Source: Muribaculaceae bacterium (GTDB taxonomy: Bacteria; Bacteroidota; Bacteroidia; Bacteroidales; Muribaculaceae). Taken from it: a stretch of 11,979 nt of DNA. The DNA lies in the NCBI GenBank assembly GCA_029060585.1, contig JAIDTS010000381.1, forward strand, positions 1 through 11,979, written 5' to 3'. This document shows positions 11,143-11,979 of the stretch, in pieces. Numbering within the stretch: position 1 is the first letter of the stretch; every line of letters starts with the position of its first letter. The position numbers were made by a program, and so were the translations under genes. The notes beneath the pieces were generated by a model that saw nothing but the letters and a program-made list of their open reading frames with translations, was not told the origin of the DNA and did not search any database.

Positions 11143-11979
11143 ATGAACACATTCCATTCCCCCGCTCCCTTTCTGCTTGAATCGGGAGAGACTCTTCCGG
11201 AAATCGACATCGCTTACCATACATTCGGAACTCTCAACGAGAGAAAAGACAATGTAGTGTGGGTATGTCATGCCCTGACCGCCAATAGTGACGTGCAGGA
11301 CTGGTGGCCGCATACCGTCGAGACCGGATGCTTCCTCGACCCCGACAGATGGTTTGTGGTCTGCGCTAATATCATCGGATCATGCTACGGATCCACAGGA
11401 CCGACCTCTATAAATCCCGTTACAGGCAAGCCATATTACGGGGACTTTCCGAAACTCACCATCCGCGACATGGTTAATGCCCACATCCTTCTCGCAGACG
11501 AGCTCGGCCTCGAGCGCATCAACACGCTTGTAGGTAGCTCAGTGGGAGGTTTTCAGGCCATCGAGTGGGTGGTGGAGCAACCCGAAAGATTCGACCGACT
11601 CATCCTGATCGCCACCTCCCCGAAAGCATCTCCCTGGAGCATAGCGATCGACGAGACCCAGCGCATGGCCATCACAAGCGACAGGACATATGGCGAGCGG
11701 CATCCCGATGCCGGACGCGACGGACTTGCCGCTGCCAGAGCCATTGGACTCCTTACCTACCGCGGTCCATGGGGCTACAACATCACACAGCAGGATCCTT
11801 CGACCGACAGCATACCAGAGTCGCACAGGGCCTGCACTTACCAGCGCTATCAGGGAGAAAAACTGGTCAGAAGGTTCAACGCCTACTCCTATATGTCTAT
11901 TCTTGATGCATTCGACACGCATGGGGCTGGACGTGGACGAGGTGGGGTCAGAAACGCTCTTGCTAAAATTAAGTGTCCG
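11143..11979 (+). CDS. metX: Homoserine O-acetyltransferase MetX, 3' end beyond the window
   Basis: The first 279 codons of an open frame that runs off the right edge. MetX transfers an acyl group, usually acetyl, from acyl-CoA to L-homoserine, committing it to methionine synthesis in the cytoplasm. The alpha/beta-hydrolase features are FLLESGETLPEIDIAYHTFG near the N terminus, HALTANSDVQDWW (43-55), CYGSTGP, and the nucleophile elbow GSSVGGFQAIEW (131-142) with Ser133. FDTHGAGRGRGG near the end matches the region before the cap in this family; the catalytic Asp and His lie beyond the window. Acetyl and succinyl specificity cannot be separated here. The AACGTAA array ends directly at the ATG, which supports this start. 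The gene is divergent from tdk. Confidence 0.93.
   Translation, partial: MNTFHSPAPFLLESGETLPEIDIAYHTFGTLNERKDNVVWVCHALTANSDVQDWWPHTVETGCFLDPDRWFVVCANIIGSCYGSTGPTSINPVTGKPYYGDFPKLTIRDMVNAHILLADELGLERINTLVGSSVGGFQAIEWVVEQPERFDRLILIATSPKASPWSIAIDETQRMAITSDRTYGERHPDAGRDGLAAARAIGLLTYRGPWGYNITQQDPSTDSIPESHRACTYQRYQGEKLVRRFNAYSYMSILDAFDTHGAGRGRGGVRNALAKIKCP

Noticed and set aside
11539..11922. Minus-strand and alternative-frame open reading frames inside metX
   Set aside because: They are shadows of the metX frame, which translates into a clear MetX with the GSSVGG elbow.

Overview
The window looks like a chromosomal segment from a member of the Bacteroidota, most likely the Bacteroidales. Three lines of evidence support this: several intergenic regions carry the TAnnTTTG promoter box typical of that phylum, most start codons lack a Shine-Dalgarno sequence, and the gene content fits (secreted S41 protease next to a DUF3078 protein, topoisomerase IV subunit B next to coaD). 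G+C is about half by eye, which would suit Muribaculaceae-like lineages, but the family cannot be fixed from this stretch. No rRNA, tRNA, insertion sequence, integrase or CRISPR array was seen.

Layout from left to right. Bases 1-676 hold no recognisable gene; a frame open from the left edge to 426 may be the tail of an unidentified gene, and the rest is a patchwork of short tandem and dispersed repeats and hairpins. On the minus strand at 677-1174 is tpx (thiol peroxidase), divergent from a long plus-strand block at 1328-8983. That block contains a secreted alpha/beta-hydrolase esterase, topoisomerase IV subunit B (parE), coaD (overlapping parE by ATGA), an exported S41 protease, a DUF3078 outer-membrane protein, and two small exported proteins of unknown function that also overlap by ATGA. 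All seven genes point the same way with gaps of at most about 70 bases, so they could be co-transcribed. Converging on it from the minus strand is an L-cysteine desulfidase-like gene (cyuA), whose last 17 bases overlap the last small secreted protein gene. Then come tdk (thymidine kinase, minus strand) and, divergent from it, metX (homoserine O-acetyltransferase), cut by the right edge.

No gene here is a new system by its product. The most unusual signal lies between genes. Four intergenic regions contain short tandem arrays with a seven-base period, each with a different unit: TGAAGAC, AATTCTC, CTCTCCA and AACGTAA. A ten-base array, ATGGTAAATC, sits upstream of cyuA. The AATTCTC array overlaps the presumed -33 region of the esterase promoter, and the AACGTAA array fills most of the predicted metX leader and ends at the base before its ATG. 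Because 7 and 10 both leave remainder 1 when divided by 3, three copies of a unit containing a stop codon put stops in all three frames. A second notable point is tdk, whose promoter (TTTG-N20-TAAATTTG) ends four bases before the ATG, predicting a leaderless or nearly leaderless mRNA.

Metabolic links are loose: tpx (peroxide, thiol redox), cyuA (cysteine breakdown) and metX (methionine synthesis) all touch sulfur or thiol chemistry, while parE, coaD and tdk are housekeeping genes for DNA topology, coenzyme A and nucleotide salvage.
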